Source: Patiria miniata
Lineage: Eukaryota > Echinodermata > Asteroidea > Valvatida > Asterinidae
DNA: 64,000 bases
NCBI RefSeq assembly: GCF_015706575.1
Contig: NW_024037064.1
Coordinates: 5,703,427-5,767,426, forward strand
Direction: 5' to 3'
The translations under genes and the position numbers were made by a program. The notes under the pieces were generated by a model, which worked only from the letters and a program-made list of their open reading frames with translations, made no database searches and was not told the origin of the DNA. Below are positions 11,391 to 22,569 of this stretch, piece after piece. Within the stretch, counting starts at the first letter, position 1. Each line of letters starts with the position of its first letter.

Positions 11391-12486
11391 ATGGCTACAG
11401 CTCTAAAAAGCATCGGTCCCCATCTTGAATGCGACATATGCGCAGACAAATATAAACAGCCCAAGGTGCTGGATTGCATGCATAGCTTCTGCCAGAAATG
11501 TCTGGAGAAATACTACACCAGCAGGTATGCAGGTCAACAAACAATTCCTTGCCCTGTTTGTCGACGGGAGACAGTACTTCCAGAGACACACATTCAAGGC
11601 CTGAAAACAAATTTCCATTTGATGGGAATAGTTGAGGAGGTCTCACTCCAAGAAAAGGTGGTTAGTTCAGTGAAAAAAACGCCCGAAGAAGATGAGTCTA
11701 AATGCCAGAAACACAAGGGGGAAGTGAAGTGGTTTTATTGTGAGACATGTGAAGAGTTAATCTGCCGAGTTTGTACTGTAGTAAGCCACTGTAAACCAAA
11801 ACATCACTACATTGAGTCTGGAGAGGCTTCTCGCAAATACAAACAGTCACTGAAAGATATGTTTCCAGATTTCACGAAAAACATCAAAAGACTTGAACAA
11901 TCTTTGGCCACTTCATCACAAGCTAAGCAGAAATTTACACAGAACGTCACAAAGACTGTGAAAGCTGTGCAAGACAAAGCGGATAAAAAGAGAGCTGAGA
12001 TAACAACTCAAGAGACAAAGATGATTGCAGAAATCAAACAACTCCAGCAGGATCGCAACAGAACATATGATGAGCATCAGTCAACACTGACAATGATGCT
12101 AGAAAGTAAAAAACATTTGCTAGGGAGATCCCAGGATATCATTAACACTGCATCAGACAGTGACTTTCTGTCCCTATACCCTATCATCAGCAAAGACTTG
12201 AAATCACTCAAGAGTCAAAATCCTCCCCAGATTGATCCCAAGCTTTCCTATCTGAGCTTCACCCCGGGTCAGAGGATTGGTGAAATTAATCTGGGCAAGC
12301 TGGATTTAAGACAGTGGGAGATGTGTCGTGAGTTTGGTACAGAGGGGCGTGGTCCAGGAGAGTTCAATTGGGCTCAAAGTGTTACTGCTACTCAACCTGG
12401 TGAGATTGCTGTGGCAGACTGTTTCAACAACCGAGTGGTCATCTGCAGCAATGAGGGACAACACAAGGGAACCATTCGCGTACAAG
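11391..12486 (+). CDS. TRIM-NHL-like E3 ligase, coding exon 1 (RING, B-box, coiled coil, start of propeller)
   Basis: The start is ATG 11391 (AAAATGG, good context); an in-frame upstream ATG at 11376 lies before the likely acceptor and is not used here. Residues 14-57 form a C3HC4 RING (C14, C17, C29, H31, C34, C37, C54, C57), the ubiquitin-ligase module. Residues 105-139 form a B-box 2 (C105, H108, C117, C120, C125, C128, H133, H138). Residues ~150-250 are charged and helical, the usual TRIM coiled coil. The last ~50 residues begin an NHL-type propeller (EFGTEGRGPGEFNWAQSVTA, then a GEIAVADCFNNRV blade motif). The exon ends at CAAG/GTAAGT in phase 1 and joins 16405 in frame. The likely role is substrate ubiquitination, plausibly in innate immunity or RNA control; the substrate is unknown. 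Confidence 0.9.
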
Positions 12487-12925
12487 GTAAGTTCCTTTTA
12501 TGTACATGTTCATCAACACAAACGTTCATAATTGTGTGGAAATTATAAGTCAGTCTTCCTTGTGCACATGCAGATCTGACAACTGAGAATGAAAAACAAT
12601 AAACTACTGGCAAGGAATTGATGTGCTGACAGTGCTCTCTGACAAATTTGATTTTGTTCTCCCGACAAAACTTCAATATTTTTTCTTTACGTGTAGGCCT
12701 ATGTTTAAAAAAAATCACACTCTGACACACACACACACATACACAAAAAACTACAACAAACCTTCTATTTATTTCATTACTGATTTCAGTTTATTTGGAA
12801 GAAAAAACTGTTTTTATGTTGGGGTCTGTAACCTTTAGAAAAGTGTGAAGTTGCTTTGCAAACAAACTAATCTGCCGTGTGAGTAGAATGTTCTACCCAG
12901 TAAACAAAACACCGGAAAAGAACCT

Positions 12926-13726
12926 TGTTACGTGCGGGGAATGCACGGCAGAAAGAAATAAGTAATAAAAACGGGAATCATGACTTTTGAATCAAAGGCA
13001 AAAATGAGACCAATATATGATTAACAAAATTTAATTAATTCTCCCAAATCAATCAACAGGACAGTGGGTGATACAAACATTCTCAGTTAGTCTTCAACTT
13101 TAAACGTCATGCAAGAACCTCCAAGCATTAGACACAGGCAAAGCAAAATAAATTAAAAAGAAATTAGCAAAGCAGCAATTTATACAAACAGGCAAAATAC
13201 AGTAAAGAACAAGCCGGCAAAATAGAGTTAATAAGCAAAACACACAAAAAAGGCAAATTGTACTCGGCCAAATATAATTACCAAAGGAACCAGTAGCAGG
13301 AACAGGCCCCGCCCAGCCAGTGCCCACAACGATATTAGCGCAGCCGTCGAACCAAGCATCTTCGCACCCAGCCGTAGATCAGCCAAGCCACAGGTAAGTC
13401 AGCGTTGAGCACCGAGAATTCAGCCACATCAAGCAGGCCACAACAGTCCAGGTCTCTGTCCGGTAGTACCGTCAGCCTCGGCCATGATCCAGCGATGAGG
13501 GGTACTAAATCGGTAGGACGGCGGGAGATGCTGGCTCAACGACGCGCTAATGAAAATCGCACATGGTTGTACATGGGCACCAACTGAGACCGAATAAAAG
13601 CCAGTCAGTGCTTATATAGGGTATTTACCCGCGCGTAGCCACCATAACAAACATTCATTAAATACCGAAAATTCTAGTGCGGGAGCAACCGTACTAAAGG
13701 GTTACAGATTAAGTGGGTTCGTAACA
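12926..13726 (-). mobile_element. Solo LTR of a retrotransposon, ~801 bp
   Basis: The ends are TGTTACG and CGTAACA, the TG...CA inverted ends of an LTR, flanked on both sides by ACCT (12922-12925 and 13727-13730), a 4-bp target duplication. Read on the minus strand, a TATA box (CCTATATAAG, 13611-13620) lies about 110 bp inside the 5' end, as in an LTR promoter. No internal gag-pol region or second LTR is present, so it is the residue of LTR-LTR recombination. The ends and short duplication fit the Ty3/gypsy group, though the family is not certain. The intact duplication suggests modest age. Confidence 0.7.
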
Positions 13727-13999
13727 ACCTGTTTTGGGGAGAGAGTTTTTAGTGAATTTTTGGTTTGGTAGTTTTTAAACCAAATGTTCGCGTTTTTATA
13801 ACGTGATTTTTATTAATCATAAACAGAAGTAATTCATTAGTGATCTACACGTTATTGTATCTTGTTATTTACCTAAGCATCTTACTGCTCTACATAACGT
13901 CAGTATTGAGCGTGTGTAAAAGGTTATTATTTCGTTTTTTTAAAGACCAATAGATTTAGTTGTACAGTTACCAGTAATTCATAAGTGATCTTAACGTTA

Positions 14000-14355
14000 G
14001 GCCAAATGGTCAGACCGAAGTTCTGGAATTGATGCTGCGACGCATTTTTTGGGGGGTTTTTTTGGTGGCTTTTTTTGTTTAAGCTTGAATTGTACAGACA
14101 AGGTGGGTACTATTTTGCCTGTTTGTGTCCTCATTATACATTGGTGTCCTCCATAATTTGCCTTGGTGCCCTTCATCATTTGCCTTGGTGCAATTTTCCC
14201 ATTCCTTGGTGCTCCTTGTAACAAAAATTTGAGGAGGTGCGGCAATAGAGGGCACTGTTGTAGCTTCCGTGTAAATTTGAAGAAAAAAAAAAGGTTGACG
14301 AGTATGATTAAAATCGACGCGCGCACTGACCAGAGACCGAGTATTTTTTTTGTCC
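14000..14355. mobile_element. Diverged PIF/Harbinger-like MITE
   Basis: It is bounded by TTA on both sides (13997-13999, 14356-14358) and begins GGCCAAA. Its end, GACCGAGTATTTTTTTTGTCC, mirrors that of the better preserved element at 29757-30139 (CCGGTGACTTTTTTTTTTTGG), and both share a CTGG...GCGACGC subterminal word. TTA duplications and GGCC ends fit PIF/Harbinger. It carries no coding frame. Confidence 0.6.
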
Positions 14356-14535
14356 TTACTAAGCATCTTACTGCCCCACATAACGTAAGTATTTAGTGTG
14401 TGTAAAAGGTTGTTATGTCGTTTTTTAACTGAAGACCAATAGATTAGGTTGTACAGTTACCAGTGATTCATTAGTGATCTTTACATTATTGTGTCTTGTT
14501 ATTTACAATGTAGGCATCTTACTGCCCTACATAAC

Positions 14536-15035
14536 GTCTCAAAAAAAATGGTACAATCGGAAAAAAATTAGTTAAATATGAAATTTCAAAATCCTAAGTC
14601 ATAAGTCATTCTTACTTGGCATAATATTAAAGAACAAAGACTGGGCTTTCCAATAGTGTTTGTTTGATCTTATTTGTTTTGTCAATTCAGAGGTATAATC
14701 AATTTAGTGCGATACACCAAAATCGATTTCAATGTGCCACTTTTATGCATGGGCAGAGTTGTTTCGAGTACTGTGCCATACTGTCTTGAAGCTCACAAAA
14801 GATTGTAACTTGGCAAAAGATTGTAACTTGGCAAAAGAAAGAAACTCGATTTTGTGTTCCGCAGTAAACTGGAGTTATATCTGGATTCACAATTTAAGCA
14901 AATGAAATGAAACAAAAAGTACTGGAAAGCCTGGTCTTTCTTTTTTCTTTAATGTGATGCTCAAAACGACTTACTTATGTTGAGATTTAATATTGAACAA
15001 AAAATTGTTTTCGATTGTACCATTTTTTTTTAGAC
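14536..15035. mobile_element. MITE with AAAAAAAATGGTACAATCG ends
   Basis: A ~24-bp inverted repeat, GTCT plus one variable base plus AAAAAAAATGGTACAATCG, occurs at 14536-14559 and as its complement at 15012-15035. About 450 bp of non-coding interior contains a short direct repeat (AGATTGTAACTTGGCAAA twice near 14802-14838). No clear target duplication is visible, so the superfamily is open. Confidence 0.7.
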
Positions 15036-15100
15036 AGGCTGTAGTGTGTGTAAAAGGTTATTTTTTCGTTTTTTACAGACCAATGGATTGTTTCACTTAA

Positions 15101-15644
15101 AGATATAGTCCATCATTTGTAGTTTGTGCATTTTGTTCGTTTGAAGCAACAAAAGTGTTCAAAATCTGATGAAGGATACTGAACAACTAGCCTGATGAAG
15201 TTTCAGCTCAGCTTCAGCGGTATATTCCGAGAAAAACAGCATTCTAGGATCTCAATTCAAATCAAAAGTTGCTGAATCATGTTTTGGATTGGGCCTGAAT
15301 TCAGCGTCCGAGACGCATTCTCACTGAGCCGATTGCAGCTATACGCGATGTTGTGCACTGATCCGACGAATTATAGCAACTGCGCACGCGCGTGCGTCGT
15401 GCCAATGCTTGTGAGCGCTTAGCCGAATAACAAAACGAACTACTGATTTAAATTTTCCTACGGTGCGTCTTAAGTTGCACCGTTGGAAAGGCCTTCTTTT
15501 GTTGATTACTTCAAAATGACAGCTTGCCAGAAAGAATAATTTCACAGGGAGTTTAGTCCCCTTACTATCTTTCAACCAAGTACGTTTTTCAACAATAATT
15601 ACGCCAGTTACTTTTCGGATGGCTGCAAATGATGGACTATAGCT
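15101..15644. mobile_element. MITE with TTAA target duplication (piggyBac-like)
   Basis: TTAA at 15097-15100 and 15645-15648 flanks a 20-bp inverted repeat. The left end is AGATATAGTCCATCATTTG and the right end is the complement of AGCTATAGTCCATCATTTG. A TTAA target is the piggyBac/Kolobok signature. The interior is non-coding. Confidence 0.75.
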
Positions 15645-16404
15645 TTAATTTACATGTTGACTCGAGGTGGGCGTTGTAAACCTTGGTGAAGCAATTGTGC
15701 CACTTTTTGGCCATGAACGATATGTTTTGCGAAATAGCGGTATGTTTTAGGATGTTTTTATGTAGAGAATGTTATAAAATTTAGTTATTCAAAGTCTCAA
15801 TGAAACAAATTTGCTAAAAAAAAAACAAACAAAGCAAATAAAAAAATGTTTACGTGCACACTGTGAGTTTAACTATTATTTGAATAATAACCAATATTAA
15901 TTGAGTTTCAGGAACCGTATCGCTGAACCTTGGAAATTGCTAACATACATGTAACTACATACAAGAACTGAGTTGTTATTAAACAGTTTTCAATTATTTG
16001 TTGTCTAAAAATGGGGTCTATGTTGTTCAATGCTTCATTTGAAAATTGAGCAACCTTTTTATTGCTAAAGAAATGGCAACACGGTTAAATATAAGACTAA
16101 TATATTTTGATGTTTGAACAATTAGAATAGCACAGAGAGTGCATTAACTTTATAAAAGACTTTGCAAAACTGTATCTCCAAGACGTTGCAGTTATTCACA
16201 ATTATACATGTATGGTGGTTGAAGACTGCACAATGTTCATGTAGGCCTATTCATTCTACATGACCGGGTTTTAAGGCACGCCATGTATTCATTGTTATAG
16301 GTAGGTTATCATAATAGGTATTTATATTTCATGAGGACTCAGAATAGTGACAGTGCATTTATATTCTGTGCATATGTTACATTTGAGTTCTTCTTTACCC
16401 ACAG

Positions 16405-17042
16405 GTCCACTGGCAGTTGCAGCCATCCACAATCCTGAGCAACGCTTGCTTGTGTTGGATGGAAGCAAGTATGTCAAGGTGTTCAACATGAAAGACAACA
16501 CTCTTGTTATGCAGTTCCCAACGGTGCCCAAGCATCAGGTAGACAAGACAGAAATGGACCTACAGAGTCTAGCCATAAAAAATAGTACATGTACAATCGT
16601 AGTGGGTGATATCAAGAGAATGGTGTGGACTGAACACAGACCCACTGATGGTGAGATCCTACACACCATACCAGTGCAGACTCCACCTTACTACCTGGCT
16701 GTGGATGACGATACTGAAAGAGTTGTGGTCAGTGGATATAACACAGGGAAAGTGGACGTTAGTGATAGCAAAGGTAAAACAAATGCCACCATCCGGCCAA
16801 CCATTAATGGTGAGCCAGTGGAGTACTGCCGTGGTGTATGCTGTGACAGCTCAGGCATCTACCTTGTAGTGTACCAAGGTGGTGATGATGACACTGGTCA
16901 TATTCACCACTATGACCTAGATGGCAGGTTTCTTGATTGCCTGGCTCAGGGTCTGTATTACCAATGTGGAATCACGTTCACATCAGATGGCCAGCTGGCA
17001 GTGGCTAACGGACACTCAATCCAGATGTATCACAAGGTGTGA
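16405..17042 (+). CDS. TRIM-NHL-like E3 ligase, terminal exon (propeller)
   Basis: The acceptor CCCACAG ends at 16404; the first two bases complete a Gly codon with the last base of exon 1. The exon encodes 212 residues of an NHL-like beta-propeller. Repeated blade signatures can be seen (GPLAVAAIHNPEQRLLVLD, PPYYLAVDDDTERVVVSG, CDSSGIYLVV, GITFTSDGQLAVANG). It ends MYHKV-TGA. The full protein is 577 residues (RING, B-box, coiled coil, propeller), a normal size for class VII TRIM proteins. The frame is intact throughout, so the gene looks functional. The closest relative in the window is the upstream terminal exon at 2-178. Confidence 0.9.
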
Positions 17043-19890
17043 TGTAATCCAACATGACATTGACTAGCAATCATCATCATCCCAACAGCAAATGTTGAGG
17101 ATGAAATTGTCCGGTCATTACATCACCATCACCACAAGCAACATTCCAAACTGCCAGATCCCTCTGATGTGAACCATTTTACCATACAAATTCTTAAATA
17201 AACAATGCATCAATTACAATATGTTACTATACAAAGTCTTATATAAACAGTGTATTGACTACAGTTACATTTGATTTGATTGGGGGACAATTCGTTTTAA
17301 TTTTGATCAATTTGAAAGGAGAGGGGAGTTAAGTGGGTGTTGAGGTGTTTGAATGTAATGAGCCCCGCCTCCTCAACCCAACACCCCTCCCTCACCCAGT
17401 ACATGGATTGCCATCAATCTATCCAATACTTACCAACTCTTTGTGATGTTTATGAAACCCCGGCTTCGTTGTGGCTTCCGCTTCATTTCTGGCACTAGAT
17501 TCCTAAGAATCTTACCACATTCAAACTCAGTGAAAATACACCAACCATCCATTGGCCTTGTGTGACAGGATACGGTGTCTCTAAAGAAGAAAATGGACCA
17601 ATATTGTACTGGAGTTACATCAGGGGACAAAAATCATGCAGCCTGGGGCCAAAGCCAGGGACGAAGCCAAGATTTCATAAACACAATTAAGATTGTTAAA
17701 TTGTTCCTGGTGGAACTTGCTGTATATATATTCTGCTATCTTTCATAACAAAGACTTGAGAAATGTTTAGGATCATTTTGTTCTTGAGATGCAACATTCT
17801 TAAAATTTATTTTGAGTAATTACAACTTTACAAATGCATTACTCAGTTCAATTTGGTGTTAGGATTAGTGTTCAAGATAAGCCTTTATTCACTCAGTTAA
17901 ATTTTTGTTCCTTTTTTTGCTGTTGGCATCTGCCTATTTAATAAATAAAACACTACTCTTCCAAGTAAATTGACTTGTCTAAATGTATCCTAAAGATTAG
18001 TGACAAAGCTCATTCTATTAATGTGGTTTCAGATCTTCATTCACAGAATAGAGAATTGTGTTGACATTGTTCATGAGGTTTATATCTTGACCTCATCATG
18101 GGCTCTGCAATCTGCATAGTAGAAGCCAAAGCTGGAGACAAAGCCAAGATTACGTAAACTCCCTGAGATTCTGAAATGTTTTCCTAATGAAATCTACATG
18201 TACGTGTTTATATATTGTACTTTTGACAATAGAAATTTTGAGACAGTTTTACAACCACTTCATCCTTGAGATGTAACCATACTACAAGTATTTTGTGAAA
18301 TAGTATTGTTTGAAATCATTTTAAGCATACACATCACCATGATAGTTAGTACTCAGATTACTGTTCAATGTAAGCCTTTATTTACTCAGTGTTGACATTA
18401 CTTTTTGCAGTTTCTGTTTACGCATTTGAATTAACAATACGCTTACATGTAAATTGAAGATAATTTACTTATTGAAATGTTTGCTAAAGATGAGTGAAAA
18501 TTAATTTGCTGTCCTGTCTCAATTCACAGAATTAAGACTCATTTTTATAAGAATTTTTTTATCTTGATTTGAAATTTTGTTGACATTTTTTCTCAGACTG
18601 TCAAATATCCCTTCAGTTTGAATGCTTAGAAATCAATTCGACTCATGCTGAATTTCAGAAAGCTATACGGCCTCAGTTGCCTTGATTTTGGCCTGACTGC
18701 CACCTTGAAAAGGTCCCCACAAATAGCGAATTTCTATTCCCGGTTTTTTCCTTACAAACCAAAAAGATTTCCTCGTCTTTTCAAGAATTTAATTTCAAAC
18801 TTCTGTTTTCATTGTTTATTTGGTTGCAGTTTCAAAATGAAAAAAAAAAATCATCACTTCAGTTTGCGTTTCAGCCAAAAATTATGAATTTTTTTTGCAA
18901 ACTATCAATCTTATTGTAAAAATTAAATGTTCAAGTAGACTTTTTAAGTGTTTAACATTCACCACTTTATAGATCTTAGTAGTCCCAACAAGACTTTGTA
19001 AACTCCCTTTATGTATATTCTTCAATTTGTTCCTAATAGAACATACATCTGCTCATTGTATACTGTGCGATCTCTACATGACTTTTCTGATAATGGAAAT
19101 TATTCTGTATTTCTGTTAACTTCACTTTTTAAAGCCATGTAAGATCATTTGCAATTACCCAGATAAGTACCTACCGATTTAATGACAGAAACCTCAAAGT
19201 GAAGATTGGACTGGTAACAAATACCCTGTGAAATAATTCCACCTGAAATGGTATTGTCAGAAAACAACATTGAAGGTGGTTTCAAAATGGGGTGCTTACA
19301 GAATCCAGTTACGAGATCCAAAGACTTGTGCATTATGTTTTCTCTGTTTTCTCCAAAATGTATAGTAGCCACTCAGCTAAGACTTGAACAGAATGCTTGT
19401 TATGCAACCTACTAAAAATATTGGGCACTTTTGTTGCTTTGGAAAAAATCTTGCAAAAAGCAAATGATCCTATGCACAATGTACCTTTAAGCATGCACAT
19501 GACTATGAAAGTTGATTATTTCTTTGAAGGTTAAACATTCTTTAAGTGTGAAGGTTGCCAATCATTTTAACAAATGTTCAAATCAATGATATTGAATTTC
19601 AGGAAGCTATGGCCTCCGTTGCCTTGCTTTTTGCCTGACTGCCTCCTTGAAATTTCCTTGCATTTTCAAGAATTAAATTCCAGACCTCTGCTTTCATTGT
19701 TGTACCTATTTGGTTGCCATTTCAACTTGAAATTAATGAAAACAATTATCCCCGTCACTGCAGTTTTGAGTTTCAACAAAGAATTATTAATTTTCATGAG
19801 ACTTTTCAAACTCTACTGTAATAAATCTATTCAAATTTACTGGTAAATTCTGAGGTTTTGAAATGAGTAGAAATAAATGCATTCATCCTT
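17043..19890 (+). repeat. Segmental duplication, copy 2 (3' flank of intact TRIM gene)
   Basis: Colinear with 179-3250 from the stop codon onwards, with scattered substitutions and indels, including one ~300-bp segment missing near 19450-19500. The same internal ~200-bp repeat occurs near 17860-18060 and 18340-18540. No gene is present in it. Divergence is greater than in the coding exon, as expected for non-coding DNA. Confidence 0.85.
17197..17202 (+). terminator. Poly(A) signal AATAAA of the TRIM gene
   Basis: The hexamer lies about 155 bp after the stop codon, in the segment shared with the upstream paralogue (AATAAA at 359-364). Confidence 0.5.
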
Positions 19891-20407
19891 TTTAGTCACT
19901 GGGATAAGGACATTTATTAGCAACATTTTGTGACTAATCTTTTAAATATTACTTTGTTGAACTTAACCTTAGGACATCTGAAACTTTGACTTGCACAGCT
20001 GGTATTTGTGCCTTCCAGCTCAAACAACTGTAATTTCTGATGCTAAATTTGTGGAAAACAGATAAAATAATGTTTTGGGCCACTGCTCCCACCAAAAATG
20101 GCTTCATCGTGACCTGTTTTCTCTTTTAACCATCTTGATAGGATGGGTGAACAAGGACAAACATGATGTCCTAATTGTATCCACATTCGTAGCTTCTGAA
20201 GGCATATTGCTAAGTTTAAGGACACCCACGAAACTCTGTGACTTTACCCTATTTGGGGACACTTGTAATGAGTTCAAAACACATACACGTGTAGTTATTC
20301 TTTATTCTAAACATGCCAGCTAGCTTGGTGAACAAAGTGGATTTTCATGAGTCTTGCGGGAAAGGGGTCCAGAAGTAGGCTTGCGACTATGGTTCTCTCT
20401 ATTAAAG
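19891..20407. other. Intergenic stretch, no gene seen
   Basis: Only short frames on both strands and no recognised motif. Confidence 0.4.
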
Positions 20408-20411
20408 TGAA

Positions 20412-20755
20412 GCCCTTTTCACACTAGACATATCTCGGGGTTGACGTAGGGTTGAAAACATGTATCGTTTCACTCTTAAAGAATTTTAACCATGTGTCAA
20501 CCCCAAGATTGATTTCGCCCCGGGTTGAACTCAACCCTGCTCCAGACCAGGGTTGAGATTTTCAACCCAGGTTGACATTCTGGCCAGGGTTCAAAACAGT
20601 AGTACCTGAGCATGACAAGCTTGATTTGCATGAAACAAGTGTGAAATGATGTGGGGTTGAACACATGTTGAAATAAAAAACTCAACCCAGGGCGGCACTG
20701 GGTTCACCCAGGGTTGAGTTCAACCCAGGTTGAGAGGCTCTAGTGTGAAAAGGGC
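20412..20755. mobile_element. MITE with GCCCTTTTCACACTAGA ends and TGAA duplication
   Basis: A perfect 17-bp inverted repeat (GCCCTTTTCACACTAGA and its complement) is flanked by TGAA at 20408-20411 and 20756-20759. The interior is packed with GGGTTGA...TCAACCC hairpins, for example GGGTTGAACTCAACCC and GGGTTGAGTTCAACCC, so it is made of nested short palindromes. It is non-coding. The superfamily is not certain from a 4-bp duplication. Confidence 0.8.
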
Positions 20756-20759
20756 TGAA

Positions 20760-21142
20760 AAGTTGGTTCTAGTTGCCCCATCTCCCCTCCCTCTAAGAAA
20801 GTCTACCCCCCCCCCCTCCCCATGAATGGGGCAACTTAATAAATGATCACGTTGGGCTTACTGAGAAGTGACTGCTTGTAGTGAAGGCCATCCCACACGA
20901 TTGCATCCTTTCCACACGACCGCCATACAGGACTGCTTTGGCTGATTCCCAATTTTCAGGGGTCAAATAACATCATTCAAAGTCTGTTGGTAACAAAATC
21001 AGAGTCTATAATACTCCGGCATGAAATAGTGCAAGGATGGGTGATCAAGTCAAATGGAACATTTGTCAGTGAAATAAATGTTTTCACTCTTTCTTTTGTT
21101 CAGTTTGAGGTCGATTATTAGCTTCATGAATGACTGCTGCAT
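20760..21142. other. Spacer, no gene seen
   Basis: A poly-C tract lies near 20805-20815. No coding or repeat structure is recognised. Confidence 0.4.
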
Positions 21143-21890
21143 GGTATTTGGTATGGATTAGGGAATTTGGGTTGGGATAATCAGCCTGAAACATTACCCA
21201 AAAAACCCTGAAACTACCCTTAAAATTACCCCCTTTCAAAAATGTGGGTTTTTTTATGTTTCAGACCAAATCCAACATTTTTTAATTTGTCTCATAAAAA
21301 AAAAAAACAACTCTGAATTCAGGTTAACCTAAAAAGTGGCATCCTAGATTAATAGAGGGAAAATGGACTATTTTGGAATACACTGGAGATATATGGTCTC
21401 TTACGATCTAGATTTTTTAACGTAGTTGTGCCTCTAGCTCTAATTGCAATAAGCATTGGAGCTGAAGTTACTAACAGTGAAACGCCGCTATAACAAACAT
21501 GGTGGAGTCAACAGACAGTATTCGTTATAGTGGTTGTTCGTTATAGCATGGTTATATTGATTTTGCATTAATATAATAAAATTTACTATTTTTGGAGCCC
21601 ATGGGGATTATTTGTTATAGTCAAATAATGTTTGTTATAGTGGTGTTCGTTATACAATGCCACGTTCAAGGCTAATTCTATACATTTGTATATAGTGGCG
21701 TTTCACTGCATGAGATATGGATTAAAGAATCTTGGTTGGGATACTAGAGGGAAAATGGACAATTTTTGCAATACTGGGGGATACATGGTCCCAGATTTCG
21801 GGCCTCTTATGATCTAGTTTTTTTAAGGTAGTTCTGCCTCCAGCTCTAATTTAATGCGATAAATAAGCATTGGAGCTGGAGTTACTCAAG
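21143..21890 (+). repeat. Direct duplication flanking a MITE
   Basis: The blocks 21143-21474 and 21711-21890 are related. Both have TATGGATTA, GGTTGGGATA, AGAGGGAAAATGGAC, TACGATCTAG/TATGATCTAG, GCCTC(T/C)AGCTCTAAT and AAGCATTGGAGCTG(A/G)AGTTACT. The first holds ~180 extra bases. The MITE at 21475-21708 sits at the junction. Confidence 0.7.
21475..21708. mobile_element. MITE with CAGTGAAACGCC ends
   Basis: A ~23-bp inverted repeat (CAGTGAAACGCCGCTATA at 21475 and its near complement ending GGCGTTTCACTG at 21708). The interior has repeated TTCGTTATAG/TTTGTTATAG words in inverted arrangement. CAGTG...CACTG ends resemble hAT, but no 8-bp duplication is visible because the element sits at the joint of a tandem duplication. 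Confidence 0.65.
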
Positions 21891-21929
21891 TTAACTCAAG
21901 CTATATGCATCCAAATTAAAAAAAAGATA

Positions 21930-22522
21930 GTGGATATTTTGTCGGAGGTAATGCCGGCGAACTAACGTTTACTAAAGGTTTGCCGGCGGCAATCATCTAT
22001 CAACAGAGGGCGCAGTACTCTTTAGATAGGGCTGAATTATAAAATGTATTAAATTCCCACCAAAAGTTGTGTAGCACACTTGGTGTAGTGGTTAAGCAAC
22101 GGCCCTTGTGAGAGGGATGACCCGGATTCGATCCCGATCCCTGCCACATTTCTCAGGTTTTTTTGGGGGGGGATGGCCCCAATTAAATAAGAATATCCTT
22201 CTTTTGTTATTTTAACATGTCTCAAACATTTTATTGCAGAGTATTACATTTTCTTTTTCAGATTTGTGGCTCTGGAGGATTTAATAAAGTCCGAAATTAT
22301 AAAATGGTCTGATTCCTATCTTGTGAATACGAAGTTACAACGATAATATTGGTCTGATTCCTATCTTGTGAATACGAAGTTACAACGATAATATTGGCAT
22401 GGATCCAGACTAAAATTTGTCACCGGAAAATGTTTAAGTACCAAAAAACAGTAGGCCTAACTGCACATGTTCAGTGCATATTCCGCAAACTAACGTTTGG
22501 CCGTCTACGGCAAAATATCCAC
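21930..22522. mobile_element. TIR element with tRNA-like core, copy 1
   Basis: The ends are GTGGATATTTTG and its complement CAAAATATCCAC, flanked by TA (21928-21929, 22523-22524), as in Tc1/mariner-type insertion. Subterminal words GCAAACTAACGTTT and GGTTTGCCGGCGGC recur at 25960-25995. The middle carries a tRNA-like sequence with A and B boxes (22073-22146). A 45-bp stretch (22306-22350) is tandemly duplicated at 22351-22395. No protein frame is present. It shares ends and core with 25929-26394. Confidence 0.75.
22073..22146 (+). other. tRNA-derived segment with pol III A and B boxes (not a functional tRNA)
   Basis: A box TGGTGTAGTGG (22081-22091) and B box GGATTCGATCC (22124-22134) are spaced as in tRNA genes, followed by CCCTGCCA. 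The stems do not pair properly (the T stem is one base short), so it is a tRNA relic of the SINE-head kind, not a tRNA gene. Its twin lies at 26073-26145. Confidence 0.7.
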
Positions 22523-22569
22523 TAGCTGCCATAAAAAAAATAATTTTCTAACAAACTTTTAGTCCAAGT

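Larger units (their letters stand above)
13838..15100 (+). repeat. Tandem repeat broken up by MITE insertions
   Basis: A ~150-bp unit contains GTGTGTAAAAGGTT, CGTTTTTT, AGACCAATAGATT, GTTGTACAGTTACCAGT and GCATCTTACTGC. It occurs at about 13838-13999, 14356-14535 and (partial) 15040-15100. The gaps between copies are exactly the inserted elements 14000-14355 and 14536-15035, and the third copy is cut by the element at 15101. The repeat therefore predates all three insertions. Confidence 0.75.
12487..16404 (+). other. Intron of the TRIM gene (3918 bp)
   Basis: The donor is GTAAGT at 12487 and the acceptor TTCTTTACCCACAG ends at 16404. Both are phase 1, and the join makes a Gly codon (Q-G-P). 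The intron has been a landing zone: a solo LTR (12926-13726), three TIR elements (14000-14355, 14536-15035, 15101-15644) and a broken tandem repeat. A CA-rich microsatellite sits near 12721-12742. The stretch 15650-16400 shows nothing else recognisable. Confidence 0.85.

Noticed and set aside
22073-22146. Functional tRNA gene
   Set aside because: The A and B boxes are present but the T stem and anticodon stem do not pair; it is part of a repeated element.
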